A stretch of 64,000 nucleotides of DNA from Bradyrhizobium sp. dw_411 (GTDB taxonomy: Bacteria > Pseudomonadota > Alphaproteobacteria > Rhizobiales > Xanthobacteraceae): the NCBI RefSeq assembly GCF_018449695.1, contig NZ_JAAVUY010000002.1:1-64000 (forward strand), read 5' to 3'. The notes below the pieces were generated by a model. That model ran no database searches. It was given only the letters and a program-made list of their open reading frames with translations, and had not been told where the DNA came from. Of this stretch, positions 52,203 to 61,135 are shown in pieces (within the stretch, counting starts at the first letter, position 1; each line of letters starts with the position of its first letter). The position numbers and the translations under genes are program-made.

Positions 52203-52616
52203 ATGACATTGATTCTAATTGGCGTCTCCTCCGGCGGCTGCAGCATGTCCCGCACCGAGGGCGCCTTCGCCAAAATGGGCGACAGCGATGTGACCGGCTC
52301 GATCAGCCCGACCCCGGTCAGCGCCGTGGTGGCGACGCCGACCGAGACCGATCTGGCCTTTGCGCGTAACGCCGCTTCCGACGTACTGACCAAGGGCGAC
52401 AAGGATTCCAGCCAGCCCTGGGAAAATCCTGAAACCGGCGCGCGGGGCTCGGTGACGCCGCTCGCCAAGGCCTATGCGTCGGAAGGACGGACCTGCCGGG
52501 ATTTTCTGGCGAGTTACGTCAATGGCCGGTCGGAAAGCTGGCTGCAGGGCGCCGCCTGCCAGTCCAGCCAGGGCCGGTGGGAAATTCATACTTTGAAACC
52601 CTGGAGACAGGGTTAG
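52203..52616 (+). CDS. putative surface lipoprotein (RT0821/Lpp0805-like)
   Basis: A 137-residue exported protein in the ATG-52203 reading. A lipobox-like GVSSGGC sits near the N terminus. GSISPTPVSAVVATPTETDLAFARNAASDVLTKGD precedes the C-terminal domain (SSQPWENPETGARGSVTPLAKAYASEGRTCRDFLASYVNGRSESWLQGAACQSSQGRWEI) with Cys pairs, resembling rickettsial 17-kDa-like surface antigens. The ATG-52203 signal is short and uncharged. GTG 52119 or TTG 52122 would give a basic n-region (YRLNLYRAWGR), so the true start is open. Outer-membrane lipoprotein is likely. Confidence 0.8.
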   Translation: MTLILIGVSSGGCSMSRTEGAFAKMGDSDVTGSISPTPVSAVVATPTETDLAFARNAASDVLTKGDKDSSQPWENPETGARGSVTPLAKAYASEGRTCRDFLASYVNGRSESWLQGAACQSSQGRWEIHTLKPWRQG

Positions 52617-52739
52617 AACTACACTGGGACCCGTTGCAAAAATGCCACGAACACCCCAGATGAAAACCGAAGCGGGCCATCAGGCCCAAACTTAAGATCA
52701 CACGTTTAAGATCAGATTTCCCTGAAGGAGACGAGACGG

Positions 52740-53702
52740 ATGCGCGACCCCTATGAGGTCTTGGGGGTGCCGCGGGGCGCCAGTGCTGCGGCGATCAAGA
52801 GTGCCTATCGCAAGCTTGCCAAGAAGCATCACCCCGACGCCAACAAGAACGATCCGAAATCCGCGGAGCGCTTTTCCGAGCTGAACTCGGCCAACGAGAT
52901 CATCGGCGACGACGACAAGCGCAAGCAGTTCGACCGCGGCGAAATCGACGCCGAGGGCAAGCCCCGTTTTCAGGGCTTTCCCGGCGGCGACCCGCGCGCG
53001 CGCGGCGCCGGTCGCGGCGGCTTCGAGAGCCAGACCTTCCGGACCGGCGGCGGTGCGGGCGGCTTTGGCGGCGGCGGCGGTTTCGAGGACATTCTCAACA
53101 GCATGTTCGGCGGCGCGGCGGCGCGAGGCGCCCGGCCTGGCCCGGGCGGCGGCTTTGAATTCGACCCCGGTTCGATCGCGCTCGATCTCGATCTCAGCGT
53201 CGCCATGACGGTGTCGCTGGAAGAGGCGGTCAAAGGCGGGGAAAAGCGTGTTCGCCTGCCGAACGGCAAAGAGCTCAACGTCAAGATTCCTGCCGGCGTC
53301 ACCGCCGGCCAGCAGATCCGCCTGAAAGGGCAGGGCGAGACCGCGGCGGGCCACAAGCCTGGCGATCTCCTGATCACGGTCAGCATCGCGCCGCACGCCT
53401 TTTTCAAGGTCGACGGCAGCGACCTGCGGGTCGATCTGCCGATCACGCTCTATGAAGCGGTGCTCGGCGGCAAGGTTCGCGTGCCGACGCTCGGCAGCGC
53501 GGTCGAACTGTCGATCCCCAAAAATACCTCAAGCGGCCGGACCTTCCGTCTCAAGGGAAAAGGCCTGCCGAAGGCCGCCGGCACCGGCGACCTGTTCGTC
53601 ACCACCCGGATCATGCTTCCGGACGGGAACGATGCCGAACTGGAGGCGTTGATGGAGAAGTGGCGCGACGGACATCCCTATAATCCGCGCAGCAATCTAT
53701 AG
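52740..53702 (+). CDS. DnaJ-like co-chaperone (J-domain plus C-terminal domains)
   Basis: A 320-residue protein with a very good ribosome site (GAAGGAGACGAGACGG). J-domain at 1-70 with HPD at 31-33 (KKHHPDANK). A Gly/Phe-rich linker (80-120) and two DnaJ C-terminal beta domains follow (ALDLDLSVAMTVSLEEAVKGGEKRVRLPNGKELNVKIPAG... DLPITLYEAVLGGKVRVPTLG). No zinc-finger cysteines occur, as in CbpA/type II DnaJ proteins. It delivers clients to DnaK. Confidence 0.94.
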   Translation: MRDPYEVLGVPRGASAAAIKSAYRKLAKKHHPDANKNDPKSAERFSELNSANEIIGDDDKRKQFDRGEIDAEGKPRFQGFPGGDPRARGAGRGGFESQTFRTGGGAGGFGGGGGFEDILNSMFGGAAARGARPGPGGGFEFDPGSIALDLDLSVAMTVSLEEAVKGGEKRVRLPNGKELNVKIPAGVTAGQQIRLKGQGETAAGHKPGDLLITVSIAPHAFFKVDGSDLRVDLPITLYEAVLGGKVRVPTLGSAVELSIPKNTSSGRTFRLKGKGLPKAAGTGDLFVTTRIMLPDGNDAELEALMEKWRDGHPYNPRSNL

Positions 53703-53764
53703 CGTTTTCGAGCGAAATGGGACCGGTTCGCGTCAAGAAAACGCGTCAAACAGAAGCGTTTTGA
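53701..53764. repeat. short intergenic repeat, family G
   Basis: AGCGTTTTCGAGCGAAATGG ... GCGTCAAGAAAACGCGTCAAAC ... AGCGTTTTGAG: an element resembling one often found in rhizobial intergenic regions. It starts at the DnaJ-like stop. The rest up to 54005 has no gene. Confidence 0.65.
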
Positions 53765-54005
53765 GTGGGTTTTGGGCTAGATGAGTTGAGGATCGCATGG
53801 CGGTGCGATCCGAAGGGGTGCAGCCTCGACCGGGGGACCAGCGCGGTAAAACCTCGATCGAGGCTGCTCGCGTCGATCGGCGGATCGAACGCGCCGCAGT
53901 TTCGCGTGATCACCCGGTGCGATTTTGAGACGCGCCGATGTCTTGATTCCAGATTCTTGATGTCGGAATTGGGACACCGAGCGGTGTGCCCTTATCCGTG
54001 GCTGT

Positions 54006-54776
54006 TCAGCCGCCGCTCTTCTCGGTCTGGTCATAGACCAGCCTGGCGACCTGATTGAGCCGATCCTTGTCGACCGGACCGCTCAGCACGTAGCCGACCC
54101 CGCCTTCGGACCAGTACATCGCCCCTGAGTTGTCGGCAGCAGTATAGCGCATCTGCGCGGTGCCGGTTTCGGAGCGCGAGGTGTAGAGCGTGAAGCGTTC
54201 GCCCGAGGCGTTCTCATACATCAGGAACGAGGCGGGGCCGGTCGGGCCGGGCAACAGCCGCCCGCCAACCAGCTTCAGCCCGGTCGCGTCCAGTTCGGGG
54301 GCACGGACGTCCCAGCCGCAGCGCTTGGTCAGCCATACCTGCAGATGCGCGCGCTCGTCGCCGGGCACCTCGACCGGATGGCGCACTTCGACCACATACA
54401 GCCGATGCGCATCCAGTGCATCCAGCGTCAGGTTCTGGAACGGCGACGGCGACGCCGCCACGCCGCGCGCCAGCCAGCCGGAGGCGCCACCGCAGATAAA
54501 GGCCACCAGCGTCGCGGCGATCGCGCCATAGATCCACGAGCGCGGCCGCTGCACCAGCCGTTCGAGCTCAAGCCGCTTTGGCACCGCCTCGTCAGCGACG
54601 GAGTCATACCGCGCATGCAGCGCGTCCGACATCGCGCGCCATGATTGCACCCGCGCCGTGTCTTCGGGATGCGTCGCCAGCCAAGCCTCGACATCGCCGC
54701 GGCGTTCCGCCGGCAATTCATTGTCGACATAGGCATGCAGCTCGTCTTCGGTGACGGGAATCATGGGCTCGGTCAT
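54006..54776 (-). CDS. anti-sigma factor (membrane, ChrR/RsiW-like without zinc motif)
   Basis: A 256-residue regulator. The N-terminal anti-sigma domain ELHAYVDNELPAERRGDVEAWLATHPEDTARVQSW is present but without HxxxCxxC. A single membrane helix (IYGAIAATLVAFICGGASGWLA) and an extracytoplasmic C-terminal domain (SPFQNLTLDALDAHRLYVVEVRHPVEVPGDERAHL...) follow. It holds the ECF sigma factor encoded next door inactive until an envelope signal releases it. The sigma gene is upstream by 136 bases. Confidence 0.9.
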   Translation of the reverse strand: MTEPMIPVTEDELHAYVDNELPAERRGDVEAWLATHPEDTARVQSWRAMSDALHARYDSVADEAVPKRLELERLVQRPRSWIYGAIAATLVAFICGGASGWLARGVAASPSPFQNLTLDALDAHRLYVVEVRHPVEVPGDERAHLQVWLTKRCGWDVRAPELDATGLKLVGGRLLPGPTGPASFLMYENASGERFTLYTSRSETGTAQMRYTAADNSGAMYWSEGGVGYVLSGPVDKDRLNQVARLVYDQTEKSGG

Positions 54777-54912
54777 TGTCTTTGTCTCTCGGTCGAAATC
54801 ATTCCGGTGTTCTCCCCCTCAGGCCTTGCAGGTGAGAGGAGAAAAAACCGTCGCCTTGTTATCGCTTCCCCGAAATTCATATGCGCCATATCGCTTGCTA
54901 TTATGCCGGTCA

Positions 54913-55422
54913 TCATTTCACCTGCCGCAACACCGGGCGCTCGCCCTCGAGTGAAGCCTTGACGTGAGCGCGGGCGCGCGCGAGACGTGACATCACGGTG
55001 CCGATCGGCACCGCCTGGATGTCGGCGACCTCGCGGTAGCTCAATCCTTCCAGCATCACCAAAAGCAGCACCGCGCGCTGCTCTTCTGCCAGGGTTGCCA
55101 AGGCGCGGGAAATATCGCGGCCTTCGGCTTCGGTGCCGCTGGCGTCCGGATTGTTGTCGAGCAGCGGCATGAATTGCGGCCGCCGCGCCAGCGATCGCCG
55201 CCGGTTCTTGTTGAGGTTGGTCAGGATCGTGTAGAGCCAGCTTCGAACGTCTCCACCGAGAAACAATCGCTCCGAACGCAACGCTCGTACCAGCGTGTCC
55301 TGCACCAGATCGTCGGCGACGTCGGCGTCGCGCGTGAGTGCACGCGCGTACCGGCGCAGGGCCGGAATCATGGCTTCAACACTCTCTCGAAACGCGGTCA
55401 TTGCAGCTCGATCCTGAATCAT
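54913..55422 (-). CDS. ECF-type RNA polymerase sigma factor
   Basis: A 169-residue sigma-70 family ECF protein. Region 2 is ALRRYARALTRDADVADDLVQDTLVRALRSE with WLYTILTNLNKNRRR. Region 4 is LATLAEEQRAVLLLVMLEGLSYREVADIQAVPIGTVMSRLARARAHVKASLEGE. The start could be ATG 55422 (used), GTG 55437 or ATG 55401. Upstream on the minus strand is GGAATA-like text followed about 16 bases later by GTGTTA, a weak ECF-promoter candidate for autoregulation. Pairs with the anti-sigma at 54006. Confidence 0.92.
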   Translation of the reverse strand: MIQDRAAMTAFRESVEAMIPALRRYARALTRDADVADDLVQDTLVRALRSERLFLGGDVRSWLYTILTNLNKNRRRSLARRPQFMPLLDNNPDASGTEAEGRDISRALATLAEEQRAVLLLVMLEGLSYREVADIQAVPIGTVMSRLARARAHVKASLEGERPVLRQVK

Positions 55423-55636
55423 CCGGACGGTGTTCACTATCGGCTACCTTGACATCTCACACAACTAACACCGGCACGGCGCTGCTATTCCGGCTGTTAA
55501 GGTTTCCGGCGCAAACAGCCTGAACCGGGGTTCTGATTGGGGCTGTACCGGCCGCGGGGGCTGGTGTACCTCCAGACCGGCGGTGGGCGTTGAGCGTTGA
55601 ATGTGGCATACCAGCGCAAATCGATTGGAACAGCGG

Positions 55637-56455
55637 ATGGCGCAAAATTCAGGTCTGATGCAGGGCAAACGCGGGGTGATCCTCGGCGTCGCCAACAACC
55701 GTTCGATCGCCTGGGGCATCGCCAAGGCCTGTCACGCGGCGGGCGCGGAAATCGCACTGACCTGGCAGGGCGACGCGCTGAAAAAGCGGGTCGAGCCGCT
55801 GGCCCAGGAAGTCGGCGGTCTGCTGCTCGGGCATTGCGACGTCACGGATTCCGCCACCATCGATGCGGTATTCGACGTGCTCAGGGAAAAATGGGGCAAG
55901 ATCGATTTCGTGGTGCATGCGATCGCGTTCTCCGACAAGGATCAACTCGACGGTCGCTATCTCGAAACCACGGCGGATAATTTCTCCAAGACCATGATGA
56001 TAAGCTGCTACTCGCTGACCGCGATCGCACAGCGCGCCGAAAAGCTTTTGACCGATGGCGGCTCGATCGTGACGCTGACCTATTACGGCGCCGAAAAATG
56101 GATGCCGCATTACAATGTGATGGGCGTTGCAAAAGCCGCGCTCGAGGCGAGCGTGCGCTATCTCGCGGCCGATCTCGGCGAGAAGAACATCCGCGTCAAC
56201 GCGATCTCGGCCGGGCCGATCAAGACATTGGCGGCGTCCGGCATCGGCGACTTCCGCTACATCCTGAAATGGAATGAATACAACACACCGCTGCGCCGCA
56301 CCGTGACCACCGAGGAAGTCGGCGACAGCGCGCTGTATCTGCTCTCGGACATGTCGCGCGGTGTCACCGGCGAGGTGCATCACGTCGATTCCGGCTACCA
56401 TGTCGTCGGCATGAAACGCCCGGACGCGCCGGATATCTCGCTGGCGAAAGATTGA
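55637..56455 (+). CDS. fabI: enoyl-[acyl-carrier-protein] reductase (NADH)
   Basis: A 272-residue FabI. Motifs: GKRGVILGVANNRSIAWGIAKACHAAGAEIALT (NADH site with SIAWGIA), HCDVTDSATI, HAIAFSDKDQLDGRY, the active site YYGAEKWMPHYNVMGVAKAALEASVRYLA (Tyr-x6-Lys), and VNAISAGPIKTLAASGI. It carries out the last reduction in each elongation cycle. The ATG at 55637 follows GGAACAGCGG; an ATG at 55601 would add 12 residues. Single gene in its transcript, as far as seen, with family B repeat after it. Confidence 0.95.
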   Translation: MAQNSGLMQGKRGVILGVANNRSIAWGIAKACHAAGAEIALTWQGDALKKRVEPLAQEVGGLLLGHCDVTDSATIDAVFDVLREKWGKIDFVVHAIAFSDKDQLDGRYLETTADNFSKTMMISCYSLTAIAQRAEKLLTDGGSIVTLTYYGAEKWMPHYNVMGVAKAALEASVRYLAADLGEKNIRVNAISAGPIKTLAASGIGDFRYILKWNEYNTPLRRTVTTEEVGDSALYLLSDMSRGVTGEVHHVDSGYHVVGMKRPDAPDISLAKD

Positions 56456-56463
56456 ATGGTTTC

Positions 56464-56546
56464 CGTCATTGCGAGGAGCGCAGCGACGAAGCAATCCATT
56501 CTTTCTTTGTTGCAGCATGGATTGCTTCGCTTTGCTCGCAATGACG
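56464..56546. repeat. palindromic repeat, family B, copy 3
   Basis: Arms CGTCATTGCGAGGAGCGCAG and GCTTTGCTCGCAATGACG with the pair AAGCAATCCAT / ATGGATTGCTT, nearly filling the 110-base gap between fabI and the phosphatase gene. It could terminate fabI transcription. Confidence 0.87.
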
Positions 56547-56565
56547 TCGTTTAGAAGAGTTTTTG

Positions 56566-57165
56566 ATGTCCGCGCCGACCATCTATTATATTCGCCACGG
56601 TGAAACCGAATGGAATGCGCAAGGCCGGTTCCAGGGCTCGCAGGATATTCCGCTCAACGATCTCGGCCGCAAGCAGGCCGCGGCCGCAGGCTCAATTCTG
56701 ACCGGCCTGTTTGAGCGCGATGGGCGCAGCGAAGCGTCGCTGGCATTCGTGGCAAGTCCACTCGGCCGCGCCCGTTCGACGATGGAACTGGTGCGCGGCG
56801 TACTGAAATTGCCGGCGAGTGAATATGCGGTCGACGACCGGCTGCGCGAAATCGGCTATGGCCGCTGGGAAGGCTCGACGCTGACCCAGATGCAGGCGTC
56901 CGATCCCGAAATCTTTGCCGCGCGCCAGAGCGACCGATGGAGCGTCCCGCCGCCGGACGGCGAAAGTTATGCGGCGGTGCAGGCCCGGATGAGCGACTGG
57001 TACGCGCAGCTTACGACCGACACGGTCGCGGTGGCCCATGGCGGCACCGCGCGGGCGCTGATGGTGACGCTGGGTGTTGAAACCCCCGACAGCGCCGCCG
57101 AACTGACGATCGAGCAGGGCGCGGTGTATGTGTTCAGCGACGGCGCGCTGCAGAAGTATAGTTAA
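56566..57165 (+). CDS. histidine phosphatase family protein (phosphoglycerate mutase-like)
   Basis: A 199-residue enzyme. The phosphohistidine motif R10-H11-G12-E13-T (IYYIRHGETEWNAQGRFQGSQDIPLNDLG) and the second histidine VAHGGTARALMVTLG are present with SPLGRARSTMELV. It belongs to the cofactor-dependent PGM/phosphatase branch; a real mutase or a sugar-phosphate or alpha-ribazole phosphatase are possible. The ATG at 56566 is used over TTG 56563. Confidence 0.9.
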   Translation: MSAPTIYYIRHGETEWNAQGRFQGSQDIPLNDLGRKQAAAAGSILTGLFERDGRSEASLAFVASPLGRARSTMELVRGVLKLPASEYAVDDRLREIGYGRWEGSTLTQMQASDPEIFAARQSDRWSVPPPDGESYAAVQARMSDWYAQLTTDTVAVAHGGTARALMVTLGVETPDSAAELTIEQGAVYVFSDGALQKYS

Positions 57166-57194
57166 CCGCAGATAGTGGCGCGTACTCCATCCGC

Positions 57195-57287
57195 CGTCAT
57201 GCCCGGCCTTGTGCCGGGCATCCACGTCTTCCTTATGGACGAGCCACAAGCAAGGCGTGGATGGCCGGGACAAGCCCGGCCATGACG
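57195..57287. repeat. palindromic repeat, family D
   Basis: Arms CGTCATGCCCGGCCTTGTGC and ACAAGCCCGGCCATGACG with CATCCACGTCTT / CAAGGCGTGGATG inside. It lies between the phosphatase gene and aroC (203-base gap, no gene). Confidence 0.83.
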
Positions 57288-57368
57288 AGAGTGGATCATT
57301 TGACCCCTCTTCCGGGGCGCGTTACGACAAGTCGGAATTGACTTACATTCGGCGATCGAGCCCACACC

Positions 57369-58457
57369 ATGTCCTTCAACACCTTCGGCCACATGTTCCG
57401 GGTCACGACCTTTGGCGAGAGCCACGGGATTGCGATCGGCTGCGTGGTCGATGGCTGTCCGCCGCTGCTGCCGCTGACCAATGAAGACATCCAGCACGAT
57501 CTCGACCGCCGCCGTCCCGGCCAATCGCGCTTCACCACCCAGCGTCAGGAAGCCGACGCCGTAAAGATCTTGTCCGGCGTGATGGCGCATCCGGAAACCG
57601 GCGAGCAGGTGACGACGGGAACGCCGATTGCGCTGTTGATCGAGAACACCGATCAGCGCTCCAAGGACTACTCCGACATCAAGGACAAGTTTCGTCCGGG
57701 CCATGCCGATTTCACCTATGAGGCCAAATATGGTCTGCGCGATTATCGCGGCGGCGGCCGTTCTTCCGCGCGCGAGACCGCCTCGCGCGTCGCCGCCGGC
57801 GCCATTGCGCGCAAGATCGTGCCCGGGGTGAATGTGCGCGGCGCGCTGGTGCAGATGGGGCCGCACAAGATCGACCGCGACAAATGGGACTGGGACGAGA
57901 CTCTGCGCAATCCCTTCTTCTGTCCCGACAAGGACAAGGCCGCGTTTTTTGAAACCTATCTCGACGGCATCCGAAAGAAAGGATCGTCGATCGGCGCGGT
58001 GATCGAGATTGTCGCCGAAGGCGTACCGGCCGGACTGGGCGCGCCGATCTATGCCAAGCTCGACGGCGAACTGGCCGCGGCCTTGATGAGCATCAACGCG
58101 GTCAAGGGCGTCGAGATCGGAGCGGGATTCGGCGCGGCTGAATTGTCCGGCGAAGAGAACGCCGACGAAATGCGGATGGGCAACCAGGGCGTCAGTTTCC
58201 TCTCCAATCATGCCGGCGGCATTCTCGGCGGCATCTCCACCGGGCAGCCGGTGGTGGCGCGCTTTGCGGTGAAGCCGACATCGTCGATCCTCTCCCCACG
58301 CCGCACCGTGGATCGCAAGGGCGCCGACACCGACATCCTCACTAAAGGCCGCCACGATCCCTGCGTCGGCATCCGCGCGGTGCCGGTCGGCGAAGCCATG
58401 ATGGCCTGCGTGCTGGCGGATCATTTCCTGCGCCATCGCGGGCAGGTGGGCGGATAG
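57369..58457 (+). CDS. aroC: chorismate synthase
   Basis: A 362-residue AroC. Characteristic segments are [117 protein letters not shown] and [31 protein letters not shown]. It forms chorismate from EPSP with reduced FMN, last step of the shikimate pathway, in the cytoplasm. No operon partner is adjacent except the small secreted gene 20 bases after. Confidence 0.97.
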   Translation: MSFNTFGHMFRVTTFGESHGIAIGCVVDGCPPLLPLTNEDIQHDLDRRRPGQSRFTTQRQEADAVKILSGVMAHPETGEQVTTGTPIALLIENTDQRSKDYSDIKDKFRPGHADFTYEAKYGLRDYRGGGRSSARETASRVAAGAIARKIVPGVNVRGALVQMGPHKIDRDKWDWDETLRNPFFCPDKDKAAFFETYLDGIRKKGSSIGAVIEIVAEGVPAGLGAPIYAKLDGELAAALMSINAVKGVEIGAGFGAAELSGEENADEMRMGNQGVSFLSNHAGGILGGISTGQPVVARFAVKPTSSILSPRRTVDRKGADTDILTKGRHDPCVGIRAVPVGEAMMACVLADHFLRHRGQVGG

Positions 58458-58476
58458 AAGTCAGAAGGCGCATGGC

Positions 58477-58839
58477 ATGAAGCGGGCTCTGGCTGGTTTG
58501 ACAATGATCTTCGCGGTGGCGGTTTGCGCTGGCACGCAAAGCTACGCGCAATACCTGACCGGTTCCGCGCGCGAAGACTTCATCAAAAGCACGGCCAAAA
58601 GCTGCATGCAGACCAAGCCCAACAACAAAGAGACACGGGATATTCCGGACTCGCTGTTTGAGGGTAACTGCCGCTGCTATGCGAATGCGCTGGCGGAAAA
58701 GCTGACCGTCACCGACATCCGCTCGGGCAACACCGCCGCGACCGCCCCGATCATGCAGGCCGCCGCGGCGACTTGCTACCGCAACATGAAAGCCGAAGCG
58801 GCCGGCCTGTACAAAGCCGGCCAATATCCGAAGCAATAG
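58477..58839 (+). CDS. small exported protein with four cysteines
   Basis: A 120-residue protein starting 19 bases after aroC. Signal MKRALAGLTMIFAVAVCAGTQS with cleavage at YAQ. The mature part STAKSCMQTKPNNKETRD ... NCRCYANALAEKLTV ... ATCYRNMKAEA has four cysteines in a helical pattern suggesting two disulfides. No named domain. Periplasmic; probably cotranscribed with aroC. Confidence 0.75.
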   Translation: MKRALAGLTMIFAVAVCAGTQSYAQYLTGSAREDFIKSTAKSCMQTKPNNKETRDIPDSLFEGNCRCYANALAEKLTVTDIRSGNTAATAPIMQAAAATCYRNMKAEAAGLYKAGQYPKQ

Positions 58840-58859
58840 AATTGGCGGCGTGTAGCAGA

Positions 58860-58938
58860 GTAGGGCGGATTAGCGCTAGCGTAATCCGCCGTTACGCCCA
58901 CCACGTGGCGGATTACGCCTTCGGCTAATCCGCCCTAC
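58860..58938. repeat. palindromic repeat, family E
   Basis: Arms GTAGGGCGGATTAGCG and CGGCTAATCCGCCCTAC around CGTAATCCGCC / GGCGGATTACG. It abuts the frameshifted HTH remnant at 58939, whose reading runs into it. Confidence 0.85.
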
Positions 58939-59104
58939 GGGCTTCTCGCTCATCAGGTCGTCGAATTGCCGGGCAAGGACGCGTTTGACCGCGCGTGCCG
59001 TCACCATCTTGCTTGAGGAAGCTATCGAAGGACGATCCGATGGCATCAGCTTTCTTTTTTGTAATTCTCTTCATGCCGGCGCGCTCGATCGCTAAGCTCT
59101 TCAT
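58939..59104 (-). pseudogene. XRE/HigA-type antitoxin-like gene, frameshifted and truncated
   Basis: On the minus strand an ATG at 59104 (overlapping the DUF433 stop, ATGA) or 59074 starts MKRITKKKADAIGSSFDSF then LKQDG. The frame then breaks. A shifted frame continues VTARAVKRVLARQFDDLMSEK and stops being protein-like exactly at repeat E. This is the N-terminal pattern of XRE-family antitoxin-like proteins (DAIGSSFDxFLxxEG ... RAxKRVLAxQ). The C-terminal helix-turn-helix is gone. A base indel plus repeat insertion disabled it. Confidence 0.6.
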
Positions 59105-59310
59105 TGCGTTCGAAAGGCCAGAACGGCTTCTAGATCAGCATCCTCGAGATAAAGGTATTCCTGAAGAATGCTCTCTCGCGATTGGCCCGCCGACATCAAG
59201 CCAAGAATATCTGCGACCGTAACGCGCATCCCGCGAACGCATGGACGGCCATGCATACGGTCAGCGTCGATCGTTATTCTTTTCAAAAGGTCTGGTAGCG
59301 GCAATACCAT
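59101..59310 (-). CDS. DUF433-family protein (VapB-type antitoxin-like), orphan
   Basis: A 69-residue DUF433 protein. The ATG at 59310 follows TTGGAGC. The typical KRITIDADRMHGRPCVRGMRVTVADILGLMSAGQSRESILQEYLYLEDADLEAVLAF is intact. Members usually pair with a DUF5615 toxin; none is found. The stop overlaps the ruined HTH gene, so this looks like a broken two-gene module. Confidence 0.82.
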   Translation of the reverse strand: MVLPLPDLLKRITIDADRMHGRPCVRGMRVTVADILGLMSAGQSRESILQEYLYLEDADLEAVLAFRTQ

Positions 59311-59447
59311 GCTCCAACAGTAGCACATTTGTCAGCCGGGTGCGGGCAGTGCGCATTTGTAACAAAACTGTCTTGGGACATTCGGCAATTGAATCGTAAT
59401 TTCGCTGGTATCTCCGCCTTGACCTTCCCGTAACTTGCGCCGCAAAT

Positions 59448-60644
59448 ATGCTCCTGATGAACGCCCTCGAATTGCACAAATTGAGAGACTGGCTGATCGA
59501 CGGCGCCCGCTCCACATCCGGGTCGGCCCAGATGGTGTCACATCTATGCGAGAGCCTGGTCCAGGCAGGCTTGCCGCTCTGGCGTGTCGGCATCTTCGTC
59601 CGGACCCTGCATCCCGATATCATCGGCCGCAATTTTATCTGGCGGCCCGATGCCGAAGTCACCATGGGCACCACGAGTTTCGAGGTGCTGGATTCACCGG
59701 AATATCTGAACAGCCCGCTGGCCATCGTATTCGGCGAGGGCCGGGAGGTCAGATGCCGCATCGACGATCCGGAAAGCAAGCGCTTTCCCTTTCTCGATGA
59801 CATGCGCGAAGAAGGGGTGACCGATTATATCGCGCTGCCGATGATCCAGAGCGACGGGTCGGTTCACGCGTCGAGCTGGACCACCAAGCAGCCAGGCGGC
59901 TTCACCGATGACCAATTGTCCGGTCTTCGTTCGTTGATATCGCCGCTGGCCCGGCTGATCGAGGTCACCCGTCTGCAACGCACCGCCTCGGTTCTGCTCG
60001 ATACCTATGTCGGCAACCGCGCCGGCGAGCGGATTCTCGGCGGCCAGATCAGGCGAGGCCACGCCGAAACCATGCATGCGGCGATCTGGCTGTCGGATCT
60101 GCGCGGTTTTACCGCGCTGTCGGACCGGCTGCCGGCCGAGACCGTGGTCGACATCCTCAACAATTACTTCGATTGCCAGGTGGCCGCGATCGCGGCGCGT
60201 GGCGGGGAAGTTCTGAAATTCATGGGCGACGGATTGCTTGCGGTGTTTCCGATCGCCGAGCAGCCCGGCGATACGGAGGATGTTTGCACCCACGTTCTGG
60301 CCGCCGCGCGCGAGTCCCGCGCCAGCGTCGAAGCCATGCACTTTCCGGTCGGCGAAACCATCGAGCGCTTTCGTTTCGGGGTCGCGCTGCATGTCGGAAA
60401 AGTTCTGTACGGCAATATCGGCGGTGGTAGCCGTCTGGACTTCACCTGCATCGGACCCGCGGTCAATCTGGCGGCACGGCTGGAAAAGATCGCGGGCCGG
60501 CTCCATCGCACGGTGGTGGCGTCAACCGCCTTCATGCGCGCCTGCGATGACGGCTGGGACGATCTCGGCGAATTTCCGATCGCGGGATTCTCAAAGGCCG
60601 AGCGCGTTTACGGATTGCTGGACGAGGTCGCAGTCCCGGCGTGA
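59448..60644 (+). CDS. class III adenylate/guanylate cyclase
   Basis: A 398-residue signalling enzyme. The N-terminal 190 residues form a GAF-like sensory module without membrane segments. The cyclase domain (from about 210) contains SDLRGFTALSDRLP (metal aspartate), GGEVLKFMGDGLLAVFP (second metal aspartate and purine lysine) and SRLDFTCIGPAVNLAARLEKIAG (transition-state Asn/Arg). Lysine in EVLKF favours ATP, so cAMP is the likely product. ATGs at 59448 and 59457 compete as start. Divergent from the DUF433 gene. Confidence 0.92.
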   Translation: MLLMNALELHKLRDWLIDGARSTSGSAQMVSHLCESLVQAGLPLWRVGIFVRTLHPDIIGRNFIWRPDAEVTMGTTSFEVLDSPEYLNSPLAIVFGEGREVRCRIDDPESKRFPFLDDMREEGVTDYIALPMIQSDGSVHASSWTTKQPGGFTDDQLSGLRSLISPLARLIEVTRLQRTASVLLDTYVGNRAGERILGGQIRRGHAETMHAAIWLSDLRGFTALSDRLPAETVVDILNNYFDCQVAAIAARGGEVLKFMGDGLLAVFPIAEQPGDTEDVCTHVLAAARESRASVEAMHFPVGETIERFRFGVALHVGKVLYGNIGGGSRLDFTCIGPAVNLAARLEKIAGRLHRTVVASTAFMRACDDGWDDLGEFPIAGFSKAERVYGLLDEVAVPA

Positions 60645-60653
60645 TCCGAGTGC

Positions 60654-60959
60654 TTATTCTTCCGGCTCGGTGGTGAACAGTAGCGGGTAGCCTTTGGCCC
60701 GGCCGGCGTCGGTGGCGCGCGTCGCTTTGGTCTCGGCAACGTCCTTGGTGAAGACCGCGACCACGCAGACACCGCGCTGGTGCGCGGTGATCATGACCTT
60801 GTGGGCCTGGTCCTCGGTCATGCGGAATTCCGCCTTCAGCACGGTGACGACGAATTCGCGGGGCGTGAAGTCGTCGTTGACCAGGATGACCTTGTGCAGG
60901 CGCGGCCGTTCGGTTTTGGGCCGTACCTTGGTGCGCGGCTTGGTGACAGCGTCGATCAT
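60654..60959 (-). CDS. clpS: ATP-dependent Clp protease adaptor ClpS
   Basis: A 101-residue ClpS with KVILVNDDFTPREFVVTVLKAEFRMTEDQAHKVMITAHQRGVCVVAVFTKDVAETKA, the N-end-rule recognition core: N-D-D-F-T, M-T and H-x2-G residues lining the pocket. It delivers N-degron substrates to ClpAP. ClpA is not in the window. It converges with the cyclase gene. The start at 60959 lacks a strong ribosome site but matches family length. Confidence 0.95.
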   Translation of the reverse strand: MIDAVTKPRTKVRPKTERPRLHKVILVNDDFTPREFVVTVLKAEFRMTEDQAHKVMITAHQRGVCVVAVFTKDVAETKATRATDAGRAKGYPLLFTTEPEE

Positions 60960-60996
60960 TCGCGGGGCACCTCCTGACGTGCAGCGACCGTTGATC

Positions 60997-61079
60997 CGTC
61001 ATTCCGGGGCGATGCGAAGCATCGAGCCCGGAATCTCGAGATTCCGGGTCTGGTCCTTCGGACCATCCCGGAATGACGG
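60997..61079. repeat. palindromic repeat, family C, copy 3
   Basis: Arms CGTCATTCCGGGGCGATGCG and CATCCCGGAATGACG around GCCCGGAATCTCGAGATTC, between clpS and the cytochrome gene. Confidence 0.85.
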
Positions 61080-61135
61080 AGAATATAAAATACATCCTCC
61101 GAACCCGCTGCGGAACCATCCGTTTCGCGATGGCT

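Noticed and set aside
59448..60644. Loss of catalytic residues in the cyclase because GPAVN replaces the commoner GDTVN
   Set aside because: Both metal aspartates, the lysine and the Asn/Arg pair remain; the variant is common in rhizobial class III cyclases.
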